Source: Tatumella ptyseos ATCC 33301
GTDB lineage: Bacteria; Pseudomonadota; Gammaproteobacteria; Enterobacterales; Enterobacteriaceae
Assembly (NCBI RefSeq): GCF_000735525.1
Contig: NZ_JMPR01000038.1
Location: 62,001 to 126,000 of the forward strand
Length of the DNA stretch: 64,000 bases
Direction of reading: 5' to 3'
Part shown: one piece after another, positions 1 to 7,600 of the stretch
Layout of the letters: the number at the start of each line of letters is the position of its first letter
Numbering within the stretch: position 1 is the first letter of the stretch
The notes under the pieces: model-generated
What the model saw: only the letters and a program-made list of their open reading frames with translations
Database searches by the model: none
What the model was told of the DNA's origin: nothing
Translations under genes and position numbers: made by a program

Positions 1-411
1 CTTTACTACCTGCATAAACAAACTGACGATAAAAATAGTTGTTTTGGGATTCAGCACATTCGTCAGGAAGCCGGTACGTAAAGCTCCCGCATCTGACAGG
101 GGTACCAAACGCTTATCCGTCACTGCACCGCCCGCCTTTGTGCGAAGCATTTTTATGCCCAGCCAGAGAAGATAAACAGCGCCTGCCAGCTTGATGCCGT
201 TAAACAACCAGAGCGACCGTTGTATCAGCAGCCCTACGCCAAGCAAGGTATAAGAGACGTGGACAAGCACACCCAGTCCAATCCCGAATGCCGTCAGCAG
301 TCCCGCGCGACGGGAAAGCAACAAGCTGTTGCGTGAAACCATAGCAAAATCGGGACCGGGGCTGATAACAGCGAGTATTGTTATAGTGATTACAGCTAGC
401 AGTTCAGTCAT
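1..411 (-). CDS. LysE/RhtB-family amino-acid exporter (cut by window edge)
   Basis: An inner-membrane efflux protein of the LysE/RhtB superfamily, which exports amino acids or related metabolites; the substrate cannot be read from the sequence. The first 137 codons are present from an ATG at 411, and the frame stays open to the window edge. The N-terminus is hydrophobic and carries the family signature near residues 17-30 (SPGPDFAMVSRN). More hydrophobic segments follow, then an NPKT motif near residue 125. It is divergent from the LysR gene at 477 with 65 bp between them, the usual exporter/regulator arrangement, so that regulator probably controls it. Confidence 0.85.
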   Translation of the reverse strand, partial: MTELLAVITITILAVISPGPDFAMVSRNSLLLSRRAGLLTAFGIGLGVLVHVSYTLLGVGLLIQRSLWLFNGIKLAGAVYLLWLGIKMLRTKAGGAVTDKRLVPLSDAGALRTGFLTNVLNPKTTIFIVSLFMQVVK

Positions 412-476
412 AATATCTTCCTCTGTAACTTAATGAATGTACCGACTTTACTGTACATAGCCTCCGGTGAATAACG

Positions 477-1415
477 ATGTTATCTGACAAAGATTGTGAG
501 TCTGGATCACCATTCGCGTCGGCACGTCTGCCGTCTCTGATCGCCTTACGCAGTTTTGAAGCGGCGGCACGCCACGAAAACTTTAGCCGGGCCGCCACTG
601 AGCTGCATATCACCCATGGCGCGGTCAGCCGAGCGGTTCGGCTGCTTGAAGAGGAGCTGGGCGTTCCGCTGTTTGAGCGGCGCAACCGGCGCGTCTTTCT
701 GACCGATGCCGGTCATAAACTTGCCAGTGCGGTCGGCGAAGGGTTAGACGTCATGCAGCAGGCTGTTGATGCCTTGCGCGCCAGCGTACGGCAGCGCCAG
801 CGGTGGGTACTTTCCTGCGAACCCACACTGCTAATGCGCTGGCTGCTACCTCGCTGGCCCGCGTTCCAGGCACAGCATGCAGGGACTGAGATATGCCTTG
901 CGGCCGGTGGCGGGCCTTTTTCATTTGCCGGCGGCCTGGACCTGGCGATCCGGCGCGATGACTTTGACTGGCCGGAAAGCTATTATGCCGCGCCTCTCTT
1001 CGCAGAGAAGGTAGGACCGGTATGTCGCCCGGATAAAGTTTCCCGCTGGTTTACCGCTAATGCCCCGGGTCCCGAACTGGCTGCGGGCGCTGAGTACCTC
1101 CATACCCGCACACGCCCCGATGCATGGCAGGCGTGGGCCCGCGCCGCAGGTCAGCCTGCAGTCGGCCCGGGAGGCCAGAGTTTTGATCATTTTTACTTTA
1201 GCCTGCAGGCCGCCGTTGCCGGACTTGGCGTAGCCATTGGTTCGTGGTATCAGGTCTGTGACGATCTTGAGAGCGGCGTTTTGTCTGCTCCGTTGGGTTT
1301 CGCTGAGGACGGTTCCCGCTACTACCTGCTATCTCCGGAGCCGTTTGAGCCTGGCAGCCTGCAGGCAAACCTGCTTGTCTGGCTTCGTACCCTGAATGAC
1401 CCACTGCAGGTATAG
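477..1415 (+). CDS. LysR-family transcriptional regulator, GcvA-like
   Basis: A 312-residue LysR-type regulator. Residues ~19-80 form the winged helix-turn-helix (SLIALRSFEAAARHENFSRAA, then HGAVSRAVRLLEEELG and LFERRNRRVFLTDAG). The remainder is the co-inducer-binding domain. The first-residue pattern and the ending resemble the GcvA/AmpR branch. The ATG at 477 leaves an 18-residue leader before the HTH, slightly long for the family, but I see no better internal start. Its divergent neighbour is a LysE-type exporter, the likely target. The gene is GC-rich like the chromosomal backbone, unlike the AT-rich genes that follow. Confidence 0.85.
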   Translation: MLSDKDCESGSPFASARLPSLIALRSFEAAARHENFSRAATELHITHGAVSRAVRLLEEELGVPLFERRNRRVFLTDAGHKLASAVGEGLDVMQQAVDALRASVRQRQRWVLSCEPTLLMRWLLPRWPAFQAQHAGTEICLAAGGGPFSFAGGLDLAIRRDDFDWPESYYAAPLFAEKVGPVCRPDKVSRWFTANAPGPELAAGAEYLHTRTRPDAWQAWARAAGQPAVGPGGQSFDHFYFSLQAAVAGLGVAIGSWYQVCDDLESGVLSAPLGFAEDGSRYYLLSPEPFEPGSLQANLLVWLRTLNDPLQV

Positions 1416-1462
1416 GCTACGACTGATAACAGCGTCTTGAAATAAATTGCAGAGGAAAGGAT

Positions 1463-1789
1463 ATGCTGACCGATGAAAAAGTCCTTAATTGCTTTCGCCG
1501 GGAGCTACCGGTGGTTAAATCGTTACTGATGAAATCCATTCCACTTGATGCAGACACTATTCTGCAGGAATATGCTGAAGTAGAAGATCTGGCGCTTGCG
1601 ATAGATAAATTCTCTGAAGAATTTGATATTGATGTCTCATCATTAAATATTGAAAATTATCTCCCGTGGAATATTCCGTGGTTTTTCCGAAGCTGGTTTA
1701 CCCAAAAACCGGTAACCCAATCCAAAAAACCGCTCACCGTCAGAATGTTCGCTGAATCCGCAAGATCCGGCCGATGGTTATATGATTAA
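1463..1789 (+). CDS. DUF1493 family protein, copy 1 (orphan)
   Basis: A 108-residue acidic protein of the DUF1493 family, function unknown. It has the family pattern: an acidic acyl-carrier-like N-terminus (I-P-L-D-A-D-T, then FSEEFDIDVSSLNIENYLP) and the conserved end FAESARSGRWLYD. The ribosome-binding site is GAGGAAAGG. The other two copies in this window (2666 and 7177) each follow an STM2901-like gene; this one has lost or never had that partner. Its last codons and 3' flank are part of a 128-bp direct repeat shared with copy 2. Confidence 0.75.
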   Translation: MLTDEKVLNCFRRELPVVKSLLMKSIPLDADTILQEYAEVEDLALAIDKFSEEFDIDVSSLNIENYLPWNIPWFFRSWFTQKPVTQSKKPLTVRMFAESARSGRWLYD

Positions 1790-1903
1790 CCCTTACTTTC
1801 CGGGAGCGACGACTCCCGGACCTTGTTTTCAGATGCCTTCCGCAGCAAACATTCGGGAATTTTTAATACGTTAAAACAACAGCTGGCTTCTGTTCTTTAG
1901 CCA
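1776..1903 (+). repeat. Direct repeat, copy 1, at the end of DUF1493 copy 1
   Basis: This 128-bp block begins in the last codons of the DUF1493 gene and recurs at 2991-3118, a constant offset of 1215 bp. It includes a 7-bp inverted repeat (CCGGGAG/CTCCCGG, 1800-1819) that may act as a weak terminator, though no clear T-run follows. Similarity stops abruptly at the shared TTTAGCCA. Confidence 0.85.
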
Positions 1904-1993
1904 ATCGTTATTGGAGCATCAGGCCAGGAAATATCTGCAGTACCGGTATCCACTCTGCTCAACTGAATACTGTAGCGTTCCCGGCAGTTTAAT
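1897..1993 (-). pseudogene. 3' remnant of a phage tail-fibre assembly (tfa) gene
   Basis: On the minus strand, about 31 codons end at a stop at 1897-1899. They read RYSIQLSRVDTGTADISW followed by PDAPITIG. The intact prophage Tfa at 9894 ends RYSVQLSRVDTGAADISW followed by PDVPMTAG, and the DNA is also similar. Nothing recognisable remains upstream of about 1993. This is a fossil of a second tail-fibre locus outside the present prophage borders. Confidence 0.8.
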
Positions 1994-2133
1994 AGCCTTA
2001 TGCTTCAACATCGCCTAATGATGAGTAACTTCCACACTCCCAATTAAAAGCATTGTTGCAAGCGGCGTTCAGGCGCAACCTTGCCTCAGTTCCCAATGGT
2101 TAATCAGACTTTTGCTACAAAAATATCTGAACC

Positions 2134-2185
2134 CTGTAAAAGTAGCAATTGTACAAAATTTGGTCTTACCGTAAGGTAAATATGA
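2134..2185 (+). promoter_or_regulatory. Conserved leader of the STM2901/DUF1493 operon, copy A
   Basis: These 52 bp match 6645-6696 without gaps (about 39 of 52 identical), while the surrounding DNA does not. The block contains the palindrome TTGTACAA. It can be read as a -35-like TTGTAC, 17 bp, then TAAGGT, about 20-30 bp before the ribosome-binding site. Conservation ahead of two separate operons suggests a shared promoter or operator. The promoter reading is an inference. Confidence 0.6.
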
Positions 2186-2207
2186 CCGGGGAAGATAGGG
2201 AGATCAT

Positions 2208-2672
2208 ATGGACACGGTTGCAGAACTAAATGGAGCTTATTTTTTCGCAGGAAGATCTAACCTCAAAGCAAGCGAACTATTTTTCATGATTTTTTGTGAA
2301 AAATTTGTAGGGCAGTTTGGGTTAGGGGTAGCTGATTTTTCCGCTGTTGTAGCTTTACTGGCTGGAAGGAATGATCAGCCAACGAGAACCAAGCCTCGCG
2401 ATGCAATCGACGGAATCTCGCACCTATCAAAAGCATCACGCAGAGCCTTTGGCAACGCTAAATTCCCGTACGGGATCAGATTACCAACCTTCATCGGCGG
2501 TTACACTCCCTGGACAATGAAACCACGAATGGTAGCCAAAGTAGGTACGTTTGTTGGCCGAACTATTCCTGTCATTGGCTGGGTAATTTTAGCCTCTGAC
2601 GTGTCACAAATTTCATATAAAACCGTTCGTGATTACAATAAAATTGCCAGGGGTAATGATAAGGTATGGTAA
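2208..2672 (+). CDS. STM2901-like membrane-associated protein, copy A
   Basis: A 154-residue protein of unknown function that I recognise as the Salmonella STM2901 type. It is about 60% identical by eye to the product at 6719 (MDT-V-LNG-YF-AG-SNL at the N-terminus, ARG-DK-W at the end). Hydrophobic stretches lie near residues 20-50 (FFMIFCEKFVGQFGLGVADF, then SAVVALLAG) and 115-130 (FVGRTIPVIGWVILASDV), suggesting membrane association. The stop overlaps the start of DUF1493 copy 2 by 7 bp, so the two are probably translationally coupled and act together. Confidence 0.7.
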   Translation: MDTVAELNGAYFFAGRSNLKASELFFMIFCEKFVGQFGLGVADFSAVVALLAGRNDQPTRTKPRDAIDGISHLSKASRRAFGNAKFPYGIRLPTFIGGYTPWTMKPRMVAKVGTFVGRTIPVIGWVILASDVSQISYKTVRDYNKIARGNDKVW

Positions 2673-3004
2673 CAGACGAAGAGGTTCTTGAATTTTTTCG
2701 TAACGAGCTATCAACTCCGCTTAACCGGAAGTGGCGTCCGATCCCTCTGGAATTAGACACGCATCTACAGGACTATTGCGCTCCCGATGAACTTCCTTAT
2801 GTGATCGAAGATTTTGGTCAGAAATTTGATATTGATGTTTCTAAAATCAATATGAATCGTTACTGTCCGATAATAAAAATACCATTACTGAAGCGATTAA
2901 CTGAAGGCCGTGAAATCATGAAAAAAATAATCTCTGAGCGCCCTCCATTCACGCTGAGAATGTTTGCTGAATCTGCCAGAGCAGGACGCTGGTTATATGA
3001 TTAA
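2666..3004 (+). CDS. DUF1493 family protein, copy 2
   Basis: A 112-residue DUF1493 protein: an acidic first half, the FGQKFDIDVSKINMNRYCP segment around residues 50-70, and the conserved C-terminus FAESARAGRWLYD. Its ATG lies inside the end of the STM2901-like gene (7-bp overlap). The 3' end carries the second copy of the 128-bp direct repeat. The function is unknown; the repeated pairing suggests a two-subunit unit. Confidence 0.8.
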   Translation: MVTDEEVLEFFRNELSTPLNRKWRPIPLELDTHLQDYCAPDELPYVIEDFGQKFDIDVSKINMNRYCPIIKIPLLKRLTEGREIMKKIISERPPFTLRMFAESARAGRWLYD

Positions 3005-3118
3005 CCCTTACTTTCCGGGAGCGACGACTCCCGGACGTTGTTTTCAGATGCCTTCTGCAGCAGATATCCGGGAATTTCTAATACATTAAAACAACAGCTG
3101 GCTCTGTATTTTTAGCCA
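2991..3118 (+). repeat. Direct repeat, copy 2, at the end of DUF1493 copy 2
   Basis: Second copy of the 128-bp block at 1776-1903, including the CCGGGAG/CTCCCGG hairpin (3015-3034) and ending at the same TTTAGCCA. In copy 1 this end runs into the tfa fossil; here the flank is unrelated. The block has therefore been duplicated or has recombined. Confidence 0.85.
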
Positions 3119-3170
3119 GAAAAATGGAAACTCACTGAACATATATCTTCTACTTACATGAGGATTAATC

Positions 3171-3998
3171 ATGGATGATGGCATAAAAATCGTGATTTCT
3201 CCGGTTCAGCTTGCTGCAGTGCTGACCGATAGCTCAGTCACAGACGGTGAAACGCTAAGTAATCGTCTTTATGGAGGGCTGGGACTTGTAATGGGGACGT
3301 TGGAGCTTGCTGGCGCGAGCGCATTGTGCATGGTGCCGGAACCCACCGGCCTGACCAAGGCTGCATGTGTCGTTATTGGAGCCCATAGTATGGACAGTAT
3401 TAATACTGCTGTACGGGTTTTTTCAGGTCAAAATGTACAAAGTGCAACTTTCCGTTTAGCCGTTGCTATGGCTAAAAAATTCGGCGCTGATGATGACACT
3501 GCCTGGAACATTGGATTAACCGTAGATGTAGGTGTGCCGGTAGCTTTTTCTCTTGGGCTTGGAGCTGTGAGAATAGTTTCTGTTCGGGTGGGAAGAATCC
3601 AACTGATCCAGCATGAATCAGCACCAGGGGGGAAACCCGGCGGCCATACGATATCAAGGCATGTTGCTAAAACACAGGAAGAATTAGCAAAGCGCCTTGA
3701 ACGCACTGAACATCTGATACGAAAGCCTGACATGGTCAGTTCATTTAGTAATATCAACCTTGCAGAGAAATCCATCGCTAATGCGTTGAAGGTAAATAAA
3801 GAGTGGATAAAAATTTGGGCTTCACGCCAGGCGCGGCATAATCTGATTATTACCTACGATACCGGAAAAGTCATTGGTTACTCACTGTTCAGAGGCAGTG
3901 ACAAGCTGATATATACTACTAAAGTAAAGGTTGTACTTAAATACGAAACCTATAATGACAAGCCATATTATATTTTAACCGCATTTCCGGGGATTTAA
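3171..3998 (+). CDS. Polymorphic toxin with C-terminal RNase A-like (CdiA-CT type) domain
   Basis: A 275-residue putative effector. Residues ~158-275 match the bacterial CdiA-CT RNase A fold: GGHTISRHVAKT with candidate catalytic His159 and His164, then SSFSNINLAEKSIANAL, RGSDK and the end VVLKYETYNDKPYYILTAFP. Residues ~30-140 are a hydrophobic, glycine-rich region that could cross or enter a membrane and may be the delivery domain. There is no signal peptide, and no Rhs, VgrG or haemagglutinin part, so the delivery route is unknown. Its immunity gene follows 4 bp downstream. A GAGG ribosome-binding site precedes the ATG. Confidence 0.8.
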   Translation: MDDGIKIVISPVQLAAVLTDSSVTDGETLSNRLYGGLGLVMGTLELAGASALCMVPEPTGLTKAACVVIGAHSMDSINTAVRVFSGQNVQSATFRLAVAMAKKFGADDDTAWNIGLTVDVGVPVAFSLGLGAVRIVSVRVGRIQLIQHESAPGGKPGGHTISRHVAKTQEELAKRLERTEHLIRKPDMVSSFSNINLAEKSIANALKVNKEWIKIWASRQARHNLIITYDTGKVIGYSLFRGSDKLIYTTKVKVVLKYETYNDKPYYILTAFPGI

Positions 3999-4002
3999 AC
4001 TT

Positions 4003-4293
4003 ATGCTTTCAACTACCCATATTGATATTATGATTGAAGGGTCACTTAATCAGGATTTCGATTATATTACCGGAACTGAAACTATTGATGATGCCATCGA
4101 TATCTATACAAAAGGGCTGGCTACCCAAGACCATCAGGATTTGAAAAAAGAAGTGTTAGCATTTCTGTGTAGCGATGACAGTACTATCAAATCAGAATTC
4201 AAAACGCGTTATTTTAATTATTTTTCACCAGAGGAAGGCAAAGGATTGCTTTTGCGCGTACTTGAGGGTCTGGAAAAAGCGGAGCAAAAGTAA
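4003..4293 (+). CDS. Cognate CdiI-type immunity protein
   Basis: A 96-residue acidic protein directly behind the RNase A-like toxin, so it is presumably the cytoplasmic inhibitor of that toxin. It shares a pattern with the protein at 4759: G-LNQDFDYITGTETIDDAIDIY here, AYLNQDYDYICETDSIEGAMDYY there. This is typical of CdiI immunity proteins that accompany CdiA RNase toxins. The assignment rests on position and that shared pattern. Confidence 0.75.
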   Translation: MLSTTHIDIMIEGSLNQDFDYITGTETIDDAIDIYTKGLATQDHQDLKKEVLAFLCSDDSTIKSEFKTRYFNYFSPEEGKGLLLRVLEGLEKAEQK

Positions 4294-4470
4294 GAGTGGG
4301 TTCCCTGGAGATTCATTAGCCTGGTTCATCAGGTCAGACCGGCTGGTCGCTACAGCGACCTTGCTGCCGGGATTCTAACGAAATGATAGCCTCCGGTTGC
4401 CCGGCCCCCCAATTAAAGTGACTTTCTCGCTGATGACGCCCTTAAGTAAATAACCAGTGTTTATCCCTGT

Positions 4471-4753
4471 GACCGGTTGACAAGACTTAGTGTGAACCGT
4501 TCTCTTAATGCCGTCAGCTCATTTACCGATATCAATATGACAGAGCGCATAGTTACCGCAGTTTTAAGAACGATATCGCTAAATATTAAGGCCAGGACTA
4601 TTACCGGGGGAGGAAACAGGCGACAAGGTCGGTAGTGGTACCAGGATGGACAGTAGTAAACTTGGTTCAACGTCGAATCGCCATAGAGTTCCGGAGTATA
4701 AGCCTTATAACGGTAAACCCTGGTCCATTCTCACAGCCTTCCCGACAGGATAA
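4471..4753 (+). pseudogene. Decayed second copy of the RNase A-like toxin domain
   Basis: Translating in pieces recovers the C-terminal toxin domain. From 4471 one frame gives DRLTRLSVNRSLNAVSSF followed by TDINMTERIVTAVL, matching residues ~175-205 of the intact toxin. A later segment in another frame gives YKPYNGKPWSILTAFPTG then a stop at 4751-4753, matching its last residues (YNDKPYYILTAFPGI). The middle has frameshifts and in-frame stops, and the HT...H catalytic part is gone. The intact immunity gene begins 5 bp later. Confidence 0.75.
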
Positions 4754-4758
4754 AAACG

Positions 4759-5052
4759 ATGAAAACATTCTTTCCGTTAATCAAAAATCTGATGGGTGCG
4801 TATCTCAATCAGGATTACGATTATATCTGTGAAACAGATTCTATTGAAGGTGCGATGGATTACTATATCTCCGATTGCCCGGCCGGAGTTCTCGCCGAAC
4901 TGATCGATGAATTTGAACTCTTTCTAAGTAATTACCCGGATAACCCGGACAAAGCGTTTGAGGAAATTTTTCATCCCGGAATCATTATTACGGATATACG
5001 GGCATTCTTCGGAGTCTTTACTCACAAAATCATCGGGGCTGGTAAGAGGTAA
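4759..5052 (+). CDS. Orphan CdiI-type immunity protein
   Basis: A 97-residue acidic protein related to the immunity protein at 4003 (shared Y-LNQDYDYI-ETDSIE-AMDYY pattern, residues 14-37). It lies directly behind a toxin pseudogene, so it is an immunity gene kept after its toxin decayed. Orphan immunity genes usually protect against siblings or neighbours that still carry the toxin. The open reading frame is intact. Confidence 0.7.
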   Translation: MKTFFPLIKNLMGAYLNQDYDYICETDSIEGAMDYYISDCPAGVLAELIDEFELFLSNYPDNPDKAFEEIFHPGIIITDIRAFFGVFTHKIIGAGKR

Positions 5053-5097
5053 TTATCGCCCCTGGTTACTACTTTCTGATAAGCCGGTTTGGTGCTC

Positions 5098-5299
5098 TCA
5101 GGAGACTGGACTCATTTTCCGCATCTCATGGACTGTAATATCGAATCGTTCACTCCCGGGTTCCAGCCCTGATGCCCGGCGACCGCAGTGTAATGCCGCT
5201 TTAATCGTTGAACCGGATCCCATAAAGAAATCAGCCACCAACTCACCGGGTCTGCTGCATATCCGCAGGCTTTTCACAGGGATGTTTATACGCCCTCAT
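5098..5299 (-). pseudogene. Fragment of a phage DNA methyltransferase (N4/N6 type) C-terminus
   Basis: On the minus strand one segment reads MRAYKHPCEKPADMQQTR and then a stop. In a shifted frame, ELVADFFMGSGSTIKAAL is followed by HCGRRASGLEPGSERFD to a stop at 5098. The CEKP and D-FMGSGST-KAA motifs are the conserved C-terminal motifs of N6-adenine/N4-cytosine methyltransferases. The start of the gene is missing and the remainder is frameshifted. This is a second phage-type fossil in the left island. Confidence 0.7.
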
Positions 5300-5416
5300 G
5301 CCCTCCTCCTGAAATGTCGTATTACTTCTGTTTCTGATATCTGAAAATCAGACTTGTTAGCTCAATTTAGCCCGGGAGGTAATGCCCTGAATCTTCCATT
5401 CAGAAAAATTGACCAG

Positions 5417-5434
5417 GTAGAATGATCGTTCTAC
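5417..5434. promoter_or_regulatory. Probable TetR operator (palindrome)
   Basis: An 18-bp near-perfect palindrome GTAGAATGATCGTTCTAC (one symmetric mismatch pair) ends 9 bp before the ATG of the TetR gene. Position and symmetry fit an autoregulatory operator. The site is close enough to the start codon to cover the promoter and block initiation. Confidence 0.6.
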
Positions 5435-5443
5435 TATTTAAAT

Positions 5444-6013
5444 ATGAAAATGAACACAAGTAATACTAAGCAAAAAATTCTGCAGACCGCTGAGCTACTC
5501 ATCTATGAGAACGGTATTCATGCAACAGGCATGGACCTTCTGGTTAAGACCTCTGGCGTTGCAAGAAAAAGTATTTATCACCATTTTTCGAACAAGGGAG
5601 ACGTAGCCGCTGCAGCGCTGAACAGACGCCACGAACGCTGGATACATTGGTTCAAGGCTGAGTCTGATAAGGGAAAAACTGCTCAGGATCGCATCCTGAA
5701 CATGTTTATTGTCCTGAAACGCTGGTTTGAGTCCGATGGTTTCCGTGGCTGTGCGTTTATCAATACGGCCGGAGAAATTGGGGACCCTGATGACCCTATT
5801 CGGCAAATAGCAAAAATACATAAGCAAAAATTACTGGATTATTCCTTTGAACTTGCCGGACAGCTGAACGCAGAACACCCAATGGTTTTGGCCAGACAGT
5901 TACTTATTCTGATAGAGGGGGCTATCACCACAGCATATGTCATGGGTGACGGAAGTGCAGCCGACAACGCCAGGGATATTGCTAAGCTTTTGCTGGAACG
6001 GGCCTCTTCCTGA
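5444..6013 (+). CDS. TetR-family transcriptional regulator
   Basis: A 189-residue TetR regulator with an N-terminal HTH at residues ~8-55 (QKILQTAELLIYENGIHATG, MDLLVKTSGVARKSIYHHF). The C-terminal domain ends in the form seen in TetR proteins with small-molecule ligands. Two starts are possible, ATG 5444 or ATG 5450; neither has a clear ribosome-binding site, and the operator lies immediately upstream. The gene precedes a DUF1348 (NTF2-like) gene by 54 bp on the same strand, which it probably regulates. Confidence 0.85.
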   Translation: MKMNTSNTKQKILQTAELLIYENGIHATGMDLLVKTSGVARKSIYHHFSNKGDVAAAALNRRHERWIHWFKAESDKGKTAQDRILNMFIVLKRWFESDGFRGCAFINTAGEIGDPDDPIRQIAKIHKQKLLDYSFELAGQLNAEHPMVLARQLLILIEGAITTAYVMGDGSAADNARDIAKLLLERASS

Positions 6014-6067
6014 GGTCAGTATTTCGAACATATATATTATATTTAAATAAAATTCAGGAATTTCATC

Positions 6068-6544
6068 ATGAATGATTCAAAAGTACGCCCACCATTTCCT
6101 CCTTTTACTCAGGAAACAGCCCTTGAGAAAGTCCGACTGGCTGAAGATGGCTGGAACACCCGCGATGCTGTAAAAGTCGCATCGGCTTACTCGCCGGATA
6201 CCAAATGGCGAAACCGTGCTGAGTTCGTGAATAATCGTCAAGAGGCACAAGAATTTCTTGACCGTAAATGGAAGAAAGAACATGAGTATCGCCTTATTAA
6301 AGAGCTGTGGGCGTTTAGCGGTAACTGTATAGCAGTTCGCTACGCATATGAGTGGCACGATGACTCTGGTAACTGGTTCCGCTCTTACGGAAACGAAAAC
6401 TGGGAGTTTGCGGCTGATGGTCTGATGAAGCGTCGCTTCGCATGTATAAACGACATGCCCATCAAAGAGAGTGAGCGCAAGTATTTCTGGCCGTTGGGAC
6501 GTCGTCCGGATGAGCACCCGGGCCTGTCGGACCTGGGACTGTGA
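6068..6544 (+). CDS. DUF1348 nuclear transport factor 2-like protein
   Basis: A 158-residue protein of the DUF1348 family, a single NTF2-like alpha+beta barrel. Typical landmarks are present: [20 protein letters not shown] near residues 25-45, WRNR, F-NNR-EA-EFL--KW, then [19 protein letters not shown] and the C-terminal R-P-EHPGL. The biochemical role is not established; NTF2-like proteins often bind small hydrophobic ligands. It is probably co-regulated with the TetR gene upstream. Its length is normal for the family. Confidence 0.85.
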   Translation: MNDSKVRPPFPPFTQETALEKVRLAEDGWNTRDAVKVASAYSPDTKWRNRAEFVNNRQEAQEFLDRKWKKEHEYRLIKELWAFSGNCIAVRYAYEWHDDSGNWFRSYGNENWEFAADGLMKRRFACINDMPIKESERKYFWPLGRRPDEHPGLSDLGL

Positions 6545-6644
6545 TCCACGTGACACCGAAGATTACTGTTATGGCTATTTCCCCATATCGGTCTGAAGCA
6601 GAAAGATGATACTTGTGAGGCGGATGAGAATTTTGTATTTAACA

Positions 6645-6696
6645 CTGTAAAAACAACTATTGTACAAAATTTAATCTTTTCGTAAGGTGAATCTGA
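6645..6696 (+). promoter_or_regulatory. Conserved leader of the STM2901/DUF1493 operon, copy B
   Basis: Ungapped match to 2134-2185, including ATTGTACAAAATTT and CGTAAGGT. It lies just ahead of the second STM2901-like gene, with a strong AAGGAG ribosome-binding site between them. It is presumably the same promoter or operator. Confidence 0.6.
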
Positions 6697-6718
6697 TCTG
6701 TGAAAACAAGGAGACCCT

Positions 6719-7183
6719 ATGGATACGGTTGAACAACTTAATGGGACGTATTTTTATGCAGGAAAATCAAATCTGACTGCTTCTGAACTTCTGTTTATGA
6801 TTTTCTGTGAAAATACAGCAGGTCAGTTCGGTATCGGTATCGCTGATTTCGGTGCAATTGTCGCTATTGCCTCAGGGAGAAACAATATAAGCACCAGAGG
6901 TAAATTAGCCAACACGACCAAAGGGACATCTTATGCATCAATCGGAGCAAGAGCTTTATTCGGAAAAACTAAATTCCCTTTAGGTATTTCATTACCTACC
7001 TGGCTTGGCGGTTACACACCGTTAACTGCTCGTCGGGTGATGGTCCGTAATATTGCACCCTTTATTGGTCGCTCAATTCCTGTGTTTGGTGTGATCATTC
7101 TTGCCTCTGATGTAACACAAATTACCTACCGCACCTTACGAGACTACAACATCATAGCCCGGGGTGGTGATAAATTATGGTAG
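6719..7183 (+). CDS. STM2901-like membrane-associated protein, copy B
   Basis: A 154-residue paralogue of the product at 2208 with the same length and layout (MDTVEQLNGTYFYAGKSNL start, SIPVFGVIILASDVTQI hydrophobic segment near residue 120, ARGGDKLW end). The STM2901 name is from recall of Salmonella annotation; the function is unknown. The stop overlaps the DUF1493 start by 7 bp, the same geometry as copy A. An AAGGAG ribosome-binding site lies 7 bp before the ATG. Confidence 0.75.
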   Translation: MDTVEQLNGTYFYAGKSNLTASELLFMIFCENTAGQFGIGIADFGAIVAIASGRNNISTRGKLANTTKGTSYASIGARALFGKTKFPLGISLPTWLGGYTPLTARRVMVRNIAPFIGRSIPVFGVIILASDVTQITYRTLRDYNIIARGGDKLW

Positions 7184-7506
7184 ACGTAAGTATTGAGCAC
7201 AGAGTTTATGAGTTGGTGAGGCCTTATGCCGGCACTTATCTATTTAATCTAAAAAAGGTAGAGCTAACGCCTGACACTGATCTGGATACCGATTTAAGCA
7301 TTGATGAATTTGAAGTTGAAGATCTTATGAATGACTTTTTCCAAAAATTCAATGTCGCACGTGGCAATTTCAGGATTGAAACTTACTACCCTGCGGGACC
7401 CATATCATGGAATCCTTTCAAAAAGACTTCACCCATCCTTGTCCCGGACTTCACTATCGGCATGCTTATCGAATCAGCAAAGGTCGGGCGCTGGTTATAT
7501 GATTAA
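7177..7506 (+). CDS. DUF1493 family protein, copy 3
   Basis: A 109-residue DUF1493 protein, more diverged than copies 1 and 2 but keeping the acidic first half (ELTPDTDLDTDLSIDEFEVE), FFQKFNV and the end IESAKVGRWLYD. Its ATG overlaps the preceding STM2901-like gene. The 128-bp repeat seen behind the other two copies is absent here. Confidence 0.8.
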   Translation: MVDVSIEHRVYELVRPYAGTYLFNLKKVELTPDTDLDTDLSIDEFEVEDLMNDFFQKFNVARGNFRIETYYPAGPISWNPFKKTSPILVPDFTIGMLIESAKVGRWLYD

Positions 7507-7600
7507 CCCCTCTGCCCTGAAGCTATTGTAAGCATCCCGGCAAAAAGAACCATTCGTATTTAGAGGTTATCCGTCATCCCCCCCAACCCAAATGACCATA

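Noticed and set aside
6077-6556. 159-codon minus-strand frame over the DUF1348 gene
   Set aside because: Antisense shadow of a well-supported gene.
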